The notes under the pieces are model-generated. The model worked only from the letters and a program-made list of their open reading frames with translations, ran no database searches and was not told the DNA's origin. Made by a program: the position numbers and the translations under genes. From Stramenopiles sp. TOSAG23-2 (taxonomy: Eukaryota; Sar), in NCBI GenBank assembly GCA_900128395.1, contig LT650014.1, forward strand, positions 1-10,475: 10,475 bases of DNA. Reading direction: 5' to 3'. Shown here piece after piece: positions 1 to 7,148 of the stretch; position 1 is the first letter of the stretch, and every line of letters starts with the position of its first letter.

Positions 1-1924
1 CTTTTTCACATGCACATACTAATGGCGTACCGTCTGGAAATTCTTTTTTATATTTATTCTTGAATTCCCTTATGGAAACTTCTAGATCTGCACCATTAAC
101 CAACAGATATTGTTTAATATCATCTGTTTTTGCAGCTGCTAATGGAACACTTGAATCACCATTACTATCTTTCCCTTCTTGATTCAACATATCTTCCAAT
201 GCCATACCACTTTCATCAGCGTCATAATTCATAATAAAGGATTGCACATGTTTCATACGCCCTTTTTCACATGCAATAATGAATGGCGTACCTTTTGGAA
301 ATTCTTTCTTATACTGTTCTTTCAATTCGTTTGCAAATGCCTTTGTCAAATATTCATCCGCTCCATTATCCAATAAATATTGCTTTACATCTGGATTTGC
401 CGCTACTGATAAAGGATATTGTTCATCCCCATCAGTGTCAAGACCTTTCATATTCAACAACTCTTTCACAGTCATGCATTTGCTATTCACATCATGATTG
501 TCAACAATAAATTTCAAAACTTTTAAATCACCTTTCTCACATGCAACTACCAACGACGAACCTACAAAACCATAATAACTTGCCAATACAGCAACATGGC
601 CTGTACACAGCCATTTTTCAATCTGTTCTTCATTTAAATTCACCCAATCCGTTTGAAATGTTTTTACTGATTTATTATTTTTCATCAAATTAGATATTTC
701 ATCAATATTCGCATCAGGTAAATTGAAATATATTAAATCAACAATTTTATTTAAACGTATTGCATCTAAATTTAATCCACTACCTAATTCAATTAAATGT
801 TGAATATATTGCCATACACTTATGCCCATTGCTTGTGTCGTTATATAAATTTCTAATGCCATTCGTAATACTGATATCAATGAGATTGTTAATGATAACA
901 TCAACGTTTGTTCTGTAGTTAATTGAAAAAAATATAGATCCAATGTTTCATTTGCATCAAAACCACACGTATTATTGTTACTTGAATCACACGTAAAAAA
1001 CAATACTAATTGTATAAGTGATTGAGGAATAGATTCAAATGTAACTTCAATTAACGTACGCAATGCTTCATATTGTATCATGGAGGATAAAAATTTAACA
1101 GAATGAAATCGTTCAAATGGACGATACAACATCATATGCATATCTAAAAATGGTATGAATGATAATGATATAGGTAGCAATATGGCTCGTTTGATTGTAT
1201 TATTACGTATTTGTCTTTTTTCTTTTATTGTATGCGCTTTGGATGATTTGTGGCCGTAATATATTTTATTTAATGCAACATGTTGATATTCTGTACCATT
1301 TTCATCTTTCCAATTATATGTATTATTATCGTTAACACTTGATATTGTTCCTTTCATACTAGTTTTACCATCATCATTTGCAACAAACACTTCTTCGCCC
1401 ACGTTTAATCGTTTCTGTGGATTTTTATACAACCCATTTTTAAAATATAAATTTAATCCAATCCAACCAAGCCCGAATTGCATGACTAAAAAGAATAACA
1501 TAGCATGATATAATATTTGCACAAGTTGATTTGTTGAGTTGTATAAATTCATTGTTAAAACAATATCCGATGTAACGTCAAGCCAATAACATATGAATTT
1601 AAATATAATATTAAATACAACAATTACAGAAACTACTTTTGGATATTTTTCTTGTAATTTATGTAATTTAGTAGTAAATGTTTTTGCTTGTCTACTTGTG
1701 AATGAACGCATTCGTGATATTCGACGCCGTGGTCTATGTTCAATTGGATGAATTTTCGTAGATCCTGACGTATGAGATGATTTTTTCGAGTCTAGTGCAG
1801 CACCAACTATTGCCGTTGTACCTGCTGTTGCAATTCCAGTCGTTTCAATAATAGTTTCTGTTGTTCCAACATTTTCCATTGCATTGTTGCCACTTTCTAA
1901 TATATCAAGTACTTGTTCTGCCAT
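1..1924 (-). CDS. XK-related-like membrane protein with inserted Tudor/SH3-like domain and C-terminal ankyrin-type repeats (partial, 3' end off the window)
   Basis: An uninterrupted frame runs from an ATG in good context (ACCATGG) to the window edge, giving 641 codons with no stop. Seen: Ser/Thr-rich N-terminus (1-60), basic stretch (64-80), membrane segments near 96-116, 135-158, 243-260, 288-311 and 340-362, and a C-terminal repeat region from about 454. Segment 1 ends in WLDVTSD (114-120) and segment 4 carries FESIPQSLIQ (296-305). These match the two hallmarks of the XK/XKR family (a D-x-x-S/T-D motif after the first helix and E-x-x-PQ-x-x-x-Q in a later helix). Animal members scramble phospholipids or partner VPS13 lipid-transfer proteins. 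Residues 172-223 (LNVGEEVFVANDDG, then GTISSVNDNNTYNW) read as a small Tudor/SH3-like barrel in a loop, which I do not expect in XKR proteins. From 454, ankyrin-like blocks recur (ACEKG...; QYLLDNGAD), with 87-90 residue spacing. Lipid scrambling is inference; the family assignment is reasonably likely. Confidence 0.75.
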   Translation of the reverse strand, partial: MAEQVLDILESGNNAMENVGTTETIIETTGIATAGTTAIVGAALDSKKSSHTSGSTKIHPIEHRPRRRISRMRSFTSRQAKTFTTKLHKLQEKYPKVVSVIVVFNIIFKFICYWLDVTSDIVLTMNLYNSTNQLVQILYHAMLFFLVMQFGLGWIGLNLYFKNGLYKNPQKRLNVGEEVFVANDDGKTSMKGTISSVNDNNTYNWKDENGTEYQHVALNKIYYGHKSSKAHTIKEKRQIRNNTIKRAILLPISLSFIPFLDMHMMLYRPFERFHSVKFLSSMIQYEALRTLIEVTFESIPQSLIQLVLFFTCDSSNNNTCGFDANETLDLYFFQLTTEQTLMLSLTISLISVLRMALEIYITTQAMGISVWQYIQHLIELGSGLNLDAIRLNKIVDLIYFNLPDANIDEISNLMKNNKSVKTFQTDWVNLNEEQIEKWLCTGHVAVLASYYGFVGSSLVVACEKGDLKVLKFIVDNHDVNSKCMTVKELLNMKGLDTDGDEQYPLSVAANPDVKQYLLDNGADEYLTKAFANELKEQYKKEFPKGTPFIIACEKGRMKHVQSFIMNYDADESGMALEDMLNQEGKDSNGDSSVPLAAAKTDDIKQYLLVNGADLEVSIREFKNKYKKEFPDGTPLVCACEK

Positions 1925-1927
1925 GGT

Positions 1928-1957
1928 TTATTGGATTAGTAGGTAATTATGTTGCAT
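1928..1957 (-). promoter_or_regulatory. Nine-codon upstream ORF just before the XK-related-like gene
   Basis: On the minus strand an ATG at 1957 opens MQHNYLLIQ and stops at TAA (1930-1928). The stop is three bases before the main ATG at 1924 and in the same frame. If transcription starts upstream of 1957, ribosomes would have to reinitiate or scan past this ATG, which would lower translation of the main frame. The upstream ATG context (ATCCATGC) is weaker than the main one (ACCATGG), so leaky scanning is plausible. The transcription start is unknown. Confidence 0.35.
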
Positions 1958-1984
1958 GGATGTGTTGTATATCTACGAAGTATG

Positions 1985-2170
1985 TGTATGTATATATATT
2001 CCTTTTAGAGTAAAAAAGCTGAAGTTGTGTATATAATAGTTATAATAGTATATAGTATCAGTAGAAAGTAGTAGGTATGTATATATATATTCCTTTTAGA
2101 GTAAAAAAGCTGAAGTTGTGTATTATAATAGTTACGAATAGTATAAAGTAGAAGTAGAAAGTAGTAGTAG
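1985..2170. repeat. Two-copy tandem duplication, unit about 91-93 bp
   Basis: The stretch beginning CCTTTTAGAGTAAAAAAGCT at 2001 recurs exactly at 2092 and stays identical through GAAGTTGTGTAT, a core of about 32 bases. Each core is preceded by a TATATATAT run, and GTAGAAAGTAGTAG follows at 2061 and again at 2154. Small indels give spacing of 91-93 bp. The duplication sits about 60-250 bp upstream of the XK-related-like start, where promoter or leader sequence is expected. Each copy contains a TATA-like run. Confidence 0.85.
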
Positions 2171-2307
2171 TTTTAACGTTTTACAACAAGTTGTTTTTAA
2201 TAACTTTTAATTAGCATGCATCAAATAGCACTGGTATCAATTTTAGTTTAAAAAAGTTACAAGTAGCTTGAAACAGCTGACCACAAACACACAAACACAC
2301 CGATACA

Positions 2308-2339
2308 CGAACGCTCGAACGCTCGAACGCTCGAACGTT
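2308..2339. repeat. Four tandem copies of the 8-mer CGAACGCT (last copy CGAACGTT)
   Basis: CGAACGCT occurs three times without a gap, followed by CGAACGTT. The stretch is CG-rich against a strongly AT-rich surround. TTCG/CGAA occurs throughout, so each unit is partly palindromic (AACGTT in the last copy, TCGA at each junction). It lies about 60-90 bp downstream of the stop of the two-exon gene. It could be a short minisatellite or a binding-site cluster for the downstream gene. Confidence 0.85.
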
Positions 2340-2396
2340 CTTTGTCGTTTTTACAGTTTAGAGTTACATATCCATACACCACCACACATTCTCTTC

Positions 2397-4278
2397 TCAC
2401 ATCATACTACCTTGTTGTTGCATTTTTTTCTCTTCAATACCATTTCCATCATCATCCTCTGTGGATAAACAACCATTTAATATTGATAAATAACAATCGT
2501 TATTTTTCGTTTCATCGATTGGATCCAATGTTATTGTTGTTATTTTTTTCTCTTCTTTTTTTTTTTCTACTACAATCATTTTATTTTTATTCGTTGGTAC
2601 TTGTATTGGTGTAACTTTACTATTCTTCATCATATTATTCTTGCTTTTTAATTTATCACTACAATCAATCGTTAATTTTATCTCATCATCGTTATTATTA
2701 TTATTATTATGTATTGATGATATCGATTCCATTGTTTGTCTTATTGGCACTCTACCAAATCGAATTGATTCTGTATTACCATTTTGCATTCTATTTGTAC
2801 TGGCATTTAATATTAATTTTGTTTTATCCGATGCAATTTTTGATTCTATAAATTAAAATAATAATATAATATATGTTAGTATTGTTGTTTTTATTTGTCA
2901 TCGTTAATGTAAATATTATAGATATATATCGTTGTCTCTTACCTTCTTGGCTTTTCGCCATCTTCTCCTGTTCATCTTTACTTGTAATATTTATTATTGA
3001 ATCATGACCATGTTTTAATACTAATAATTTACTTGCATGGTTTTGTACTTTTAACATACGTTCATTTAATAATTTCTTTTGTTCATCACGCTTTTTCTTT
3101 TCAAAATCTTTCATTTTATTTGAAAATGCTTCAAATTTTTGTTGACGATATTTTCTCAATTCTAATAATGAACCTTGTTCCGATACACGTACACTATTTG
3201 CTTGGCTTTTTGAATTAATATAGATTTCATTTTGCATTACACGTGGATAATGCAAGGTAGATGGTGATTCATTGTTTATATGATCATCATCATCATCATC
3301 ACCATTATTATCATTTGTTATTTTCAATATATTAGTAAATGGGAATGTTATGGTACCGATTAATTGCATGACATCTTTATCAGTTGTTGTTTGTTTGTTT
3401 TCTTGATTTTTACTTGTCATTTTATATACAGTTGTTTTTATTCTACGTTTTGTTTTAATCACATTAAATTGTTTATCTAAATTAGTTTGTATCAATTCTT
3501 TCTTTTTATTTGATATGGTTGTATTATTAGATGGGTCCTTTGAAGTATTAATAGTGCTAGTAGAGGATGATTGTTCGTCATAATCATTATTATCTTCTTC
3601 GTTTTTGTTTGTTGTTGTTGTTGTTGTTGTTGTGGATGATGCTAATAATAATAAATTTGATATTTCATTTTGTTCTTTTGTTATATTGGTACCACGTGGT
3701 GTTGGTATACGTACTGGATGTGGTGAAATAGGATGATTATTTGATTTGTTTGTTTGATCAAGATTATTAATATTGATCGTAAGTTTTGGTTGTGGTAGTA
3801 CGTTATTTTTATTTGTTGAACTTGTGTCTTCTTCTTCTTCTTCTTGTTTTTGTATCGTAACATCTTTGTCTAATACTATATTGATATCATGAATATCCTG
3901 CTTCATATCAACTTGTTTTTTTTCGATATTATGATTGTTTTGATTTTCATCACTTATATCATCTACATCCATTTTGTCATTGTCGTTGTTTAAGCGACTT
4001 TCTAAAGGATTGATAGTAGTGATAGAAATCGATTCTTCAGTTGTTAATGATGATTTATTGTTCGTTACTGTTGTTGATGATGATGTTTGTGTAACATTTT
4101 CAAATATCATATTATCATCTGATTTTGTTCGTTTAGATGGTGGTAAAACAATGGTATTATTATTCATAGAGGAGGATGCTTCATCGTTATGATTTTCTAT
4201 ACTTCCATTCTCTTTTCTACTACGTTTTGATAATACGATGTTCCCATCTTCATTCGATGTTAATATGTAAGAAGACAT
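2397..4278 (-). CDS. Low-complexity, probably nuclear protein of unknown function (two exons)
   Basis: CDS joins 4278-2943 and 2845-2397, 594 residues, stop TGA. I do not recognise the family. The start is the first in-frame ATG (MSSYILTS); the frame stays open upstream to 4371, but only from a TTG. Seen: two short basic clusters resembling nuclear localisation signals (SKRSRK at 17-22, PSKRTK at 47-52); Ser/Asn/Asp-rich low complexity; an EEEEEE-type acidic stretch near 146-151; a Thr8 run (216-223); an Asp6 run (327-332); and an Asn6 run in exon 2. Two islands look less random: PISPHPVRIPTPRG with a following leucine-rich NEISNLLLLAS (about 183-214, containing SP and TP sites), and a Lys/Glu-rich stretch predicted to form a helix or coiled coil (about 370-415, LLELRKYRQQKFEAF onward). 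Exon 2 adds a short SIRFGRVPIRQT motif. Nuclear location is inferred only from the basic clusters. Could be a regulator or scaffold; confidence in the gene model is good, in function none. Confidence 0.7.
2691..2708. repeat. ATT-triplet tract inside exon 2 of the two-exon gene
   Basis: GTT followed by five ATT triplets encodes Asn6 on the minus strand, followed by two Asp. This is a third in-frame triplet tract in the same gene. Confidence 0.85.
2846..2942 (-). other. Spliceosomal intron, 97 bp, phase 1
   Basis: The minus strand reads GAAG|GTAAGAG at 2943/2942 and TTTAATTTATAG|AATC at 2846/2845. A perfect TACTAAC branch site lies at plus positions 2881-2875, about 30 bases from the acceptor. 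Removing the intron joins the one spare base of exon 1 to AA of exon 2 (a Glu codon) and opens a 149-codon continuation. Read unspliced, the frame ends shortly inside the intron after an AT-rich, uncharacteristic tail. Confidence 0.88.
3283..3300. repeat. (ATC)6 microsatellite inside the two-exon gene
   Basis: Six ATC triplets, read as GAT on the coding strand, encode an Asp6 run next to Asn-rich sequence. Confidence 0.9.
3610..3633. repeat. (TGT)8 microsatellite inside the two-exon gene
   Basis: Eight uninterrupted TGT triplets, read as ACA on the coding strand, encode the Thr8 run. Such triplet tracts are prone to length variation that keeps the frame. Confidence 0.9.
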
Positions 4279-4748
4279 CGTAATACTACTAAATATCCCG
4301 TTATAAAAATAAATATATGTACACCAAAAAAAGCCAAATTTCAAAAAAAAATGAGTAGTAGTAATTTTCAAAAAAAAATTATAAAAATGTTAAAATTATA
4401 AATTTCTAATTTTCCAAAAAAAAATAAAAAAATATATAAAAGAATTCAAATTGAATGACGAGTATAAATATATCAACGGTTTTTTCACCAAGTTATTAAC
4501 TGATAATTATTATCTTTATATAAAGAATAATGAACCTACATACAATTTGCATTTCTTTGATTTGATTGTCGCGTGTCGACCTATTCCGACGTTACTTTTA
4601 AACATTTTGATTTATTTGAATTTTAGTATACATTAATTTATACTTAAAATAACACCTATTAAAAAGTTGTTGTGTATAAGTATACTATCATCCATACTTT
4701 AAAATCATCCCAATGTTCCTATCCAATTTCAAAAAATGGGAAGTTAGT

Positions 4749-4892
4749 ATGGACATAGCAGGGACTACATTCTTATTTAGATGGACATAGCAGGGACTAC
4801 ATTCTTATTTACATGGACATAGCAGTGAGCTACATACGATTTACATGGACATAGCATGGAGCTACATTCGATTTACATGGACATAGCAGGAT
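4749..4892. repeat. Tandem repeat, 32-bp unit, four full copies and one partial
   Basis: Units start at 4749, 4781, 4813, 4845 and 4877 (the fifth is truncated), all exactly 32 bp apart. The core is ATGGACATAGCAGGGACTAC followed by ATTCTTATTTA(C/G). Copies 1 and 2 are almost identical; copies 3 and 4 share variants (GAGCTACAT, CGATTTAC), so the array grew in steps. It lies about 325-470 bp upstream of the leucine-rich-repeat gene. Confidence 0.95.
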
Positions 4893-4947
4893 ATATTGTG
4901 AGACTGATTTTTTCTCAACGAATTCTCCATTCCCTGCTATATTCATG
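4876..4947. repeat. Imperfect inverted repeat at the end of the 32-bp array
   Basis: CATGGACATAGCAGG (4876-4890, in the truncated fifth unit) pairs with CCTGCTATATTCATG (4933-4947): 13 of 15 positions are complementary across a 42-base loop. A second inverted copy of the core, CCCTGCTAT, occurs at 5026-5034. Confidence 0.7.
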
Positions 4948-5122
4948 ACCAATGGTACGACCATGCTAATTTATGGTTGAGATTTCGACACTTAAATTAT
5001 TTTTTGATAGGTTGTTGTGGTAAGCCCCTGCTATTTTTGCCGGTCTATTTCCATGTTGGCATTTATTTTCTGAGCCAGAACAATAATATACACACATCTT
5101 CTATGTGCCTATTTCGAATATC

Positions 5123-5130
5123 TATATAAA
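5123..5130 (+). promoter_or_regulatory. TATA box candidate for the leucine-rich-repeat gene
   Basis: TATATAAA matches the TATAWAWA consensus and lies 87 bp before the ATG at 5217. With a start 25-35 bp downstream, the leader would be about 55-65 bases. The surround is AT-rich, so a chance match is possible; a second AT run (5149-5165) could also serve. Confidence 0.4.
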
Positions 5131-5216
5131 TTTTACCTTTTAATTATTCATATATTTTATATATACAAACTCGACGGTTAAATCAACACGCAATAATAAA
5201 CTAAAGTTAGCGCAGT

Positions 5217-7148
5217 ATGGACGCCTCAGAATCCCCCACCGACCCAAAAGAGGTCGAATTGACCGAGCATGAAGCCACGGCGGCAGAAATAACAGAAGCA
5301 AACCAGTCGGTGGACGTAAAGATCACCTTTTGTACCCACGTCGGTTGGGACGGCGTGGTGGTGATTTTTTCTATGCTGATCGTAGCCGGTTTGTTTGGTT
5401 TTATCACCTATCAGTACACCTCATATTTTAACAACTTTCATCGAGAGTTTGTCTGGTTGTTTATGGTGATGGGATTATTGTTTGTATTGGTAGTGCTTTA
5501 CTACCTGATACGTTGGAATCATATAGCCAACACCTTTATGGAAGAAGAGAGAAAAACGCAAGAAGAAACCGAAGAAACTGCCACCACGTTTTTTGAACGG
5601 GCGAAAGCCAACTACAACAGTTTTCAAATATTTGGCAAATACTATCTGTGGCAATTGTATGCCTCAGAGATGTATGAATCTATCATTCAAACGATAAATA
5701 TCTTTACCGTGTATACTTGTTCGTTGCCAGTGGTTTGGACATCGGTGATGTGTATCGCTCTCAGTATCGACTGTTTTCACACGGTGAGTTTTATGGCGAG
5801 GGAAAACAATAGCAACCGGAGAGATAGGCAAATAAAAGTGGACACCCTCGTGGATTTTTTATGTACCGCTTTACCCATATTGCTCATGTGGTTTGGATAC
5901 AACGTCCCCATATCGGTTCAAGATATGATACAAATAGCCTTTTTTCCAGCATTTATGATGCTGATGAAATTGGATACCATCTTAGAAGAAATTATTCGTT
6001 CTCGTACCGCAGATGCTACTTTAGAAGCACAAGAAAAAACAGCCACGCGAGCTAGTAGACGGCGAAAGAGCCTCTATCGCGGTTTGAGTCATTTTGAAAT
6101 AGCAGAACAACAACAAGCAGCTGTTCCGTACCCAGTACATATGGGAGCGGCTGTTTGTAAATTTCTTTTTGGGTTGATGTTTTTGTTGATAGCCATTGTA
6201 CAATTGGCCGTACAACACAACACTACATGCGAACCATTATTATGGAAAAGTTGTGTAGTCAAAACACCTTTTTGTGGTAATGCCTTTACCCCCACCTGTA
6301 ATTGTGTCGTGTTGAATGTACGAAAACACAATTGGACGACATTGCCGAATGATATACAGGAGATGAATGCGTTAAAAGTGATGCAAATCAATCATGGGCC
6401 GTTGGAGGTGATTCCAAATGGGTTTGATAAGAGTTTCAGTAAAGTAAGTGTTTTAGATTTAAGTTATAATGAATTGACGGAGGTACCGGAAAGTTTAGGA
6501 AACATGGGGATTAATAAATTGATATTGGAAAATAATAAATTGAATGAATTACCGGACTCTGTTTGGGAAAACAATAACTTGTTTTTTATGGAATTAGATA
6601 ATAATAATATTTCTAAAATATCAACTTCTATTCAAAATGCTGTATCATTGTCACGTATTTACATCAGTAATAACAGTTTGATTGAACTGCCACCTGAAAT
6701 ATTCAAGCTGAGTATCGTTACCTTAATGGTAGATGGTAATAATATAGACCATATACCTGACAATATTGGTAGTATGAAATCTCTTACATATTTAAGATTA
6801 AATAATAACAGGAACATTCCACGACTTCCTGCAACATTTGGTAACCTGATATCTATTTATTCTATTGATATAAGAAATAACAGTATAGAGTTTCTACCTG
6901 AGGAGTTGACAAAATTGAAAAAATTGAAATATATTTACCTCCATAATAATCCTATATGTAAGAACGGGTGGCTAGACGATACGTCAGAGGAAATGAAGAA
7001 TCTTGTGGATGTTCCGGGAGCTGGTTGTGTAGAGCAATGCTCTCCTTACTGTCAAAATTCATATTTTACATTGAAAACATGTTTACCTGAATGTAATTTT
7101 ATTGAGTGTAAATATCAGGACGGTGTGTGCATAGAATCTGGTAAATAA
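5217..7148 (+). CDS. Polytopic membrane protein with leucine-rich repeats and a C-terminal Lin-12/Notch-like cysteine module
   Basis: An intronless 643-residue frame starts at ATG 5217 and stops at TAA. Seen: acidic N-terminus (1-35); hydrophobic segments near 46-68, 78-98, 158-186, 208-228, a weak one at 236-251, and 308-332; a Glu-rich linker (108-125); a basic loop RASRRRKS (278-285). After the last segment come five cysteines (338, 346, 353, 361, 363), then nine leucine-rich repeats of about 23 residues (about 385-580) of the LxxLxLxxNxLxxLP type. The C-terminus has Cys 608, 612, 622, 626, 631 and 638; their spacing (3, 9, 3, 4, 6 residues) and ECN...DG fit a Lin-12/Notch repeat. N-glycosylation sequons (N335, N372) agree with an outside location for the repeats. 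A stretch with SEMYESIIQ after the linker recalls oomycete LRR membrane proteins I know, unaligned here. Likely a surface recognition or adhesion protein; there is no kinase domain. The exact helix number and topology are uncertain. Confidence 0.85.
   Translation: MDASESPTDPKEVELTEHEATAAEITEANQSVDVKITFCTHVGWDGVVVIFSMLIVAGLFGFITYQYTSYFNNFHREFVWLFMVMGLLFVLVVLYYLIRWNHIANTFMEEERKTQEETEETATTFFERAKANYNSFQIFGKYYLWQLYASEMYESIIQTINIFTVYTCSLPVVWTSVMCIALSIDCFHTVSFMARENNSNRRDRQIKVDTLVDFLCTALPILLMWFGYNVPISVQDMIQIAFFPAFMMLMKLDTILEEIIRSRTADATLEAQEKTATRASRRRKSLYRGLSHFEIAEQQQAAVPYPVHMGAAVCKFLFGLMFLLIAIVQLAVQHNTTCEPLLWKSCVVKTPFCGNAFTPTCNCVVLNVRKHNWTTLPNDIQEMNALKVMQINHGPLEVIPNGFDKSFSKVSVLDLSYNELTEVPESLGNMGINKLILENNKLNELPDSVWENNNLFFMELDNNNISKISTSIQNAVSLSRIYISNNSLIELPPEIFKLSIVTLMVDGNNIDHIPDNIGSMKSLTYLRLNNNRNIPRLPATFGNLISIYSIDIRNNSIEFLPEELTKLKKLKYIYLHNNPICKNGWLDDTSEEMKNLVDVPGAGCVEQCSPYCQNSYFTLKTCLPECNFIECKYQDGVCIESGK

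Larger units (their letters stand above)
1925..2396. other. Spacer upstream of the XK-related-like gene and downstream of the two-exon gene
   Basis: This 472-bp AT-rich stretch lies between two minus-strand genes, so it should contain the 3' end of the two-exon gene and the promoter and leader of the XK-related-like gene. It contains the nine-codon upstream ORF, a two-copy tandem duplication (about 1985-2170), four copies of an 8-mer (2308-2339) and a CA-rich patch (2281-2307). The open frames here on the plus strand are short and low-complexity; I see no gene. Confidence 0.6.
4279..5216. other. Divergent spacer between the two-exon gene and the leucine-rich-repeat gene
   Basis: This 938-bp region should carry both promoters. 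The half next to the two-exon gene (4279-4450) is dominated by A and T runs, with a TATAA-type stretch about 25-45 bases upstream of its ATG (plus 4302-4316). 4451-4740 shows no convincing ORF or RNA. 4749-4892 is a 32-bp tandem repeat, followed by inverted copies of its core at 4931-4940 and 5026-5034. A TATATAAA box lies at 5123-5130. The open frame on the plus strand at 4451 needs a TTG start and looks random. Confidence 0.6.

Noticed and set aside
2268-2614. Overlapping plus-strand frames rich in His, Leu and Phe
   Set aside because: They are the antisense of the two-exon gene and its 3' spacer; composition follows the opposite-strand triplet tracts.
4279-4371. A 31-residue hydrophobic N-terminal extension of the two-exon gene (possible signal anchor)
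   Set aside because: The frame is open, but the first codon at 4371 is TTG and there is no ATG before 4278. The sequence is A/T-run spacer, and the hydrophobic look comes from TTT and TTC codons.
4451-4636. A 61-codon plus-strand frame in the divergent spacer
   Set aside because: It starts with TTG, has no recognisable motif and lies in AT-rich spacer.
4749-4892. CRISPR-like array
   Set aside because: The whole 32-bp unit repeats head to tail with no unique spacers, and the setting is eukaryotic.
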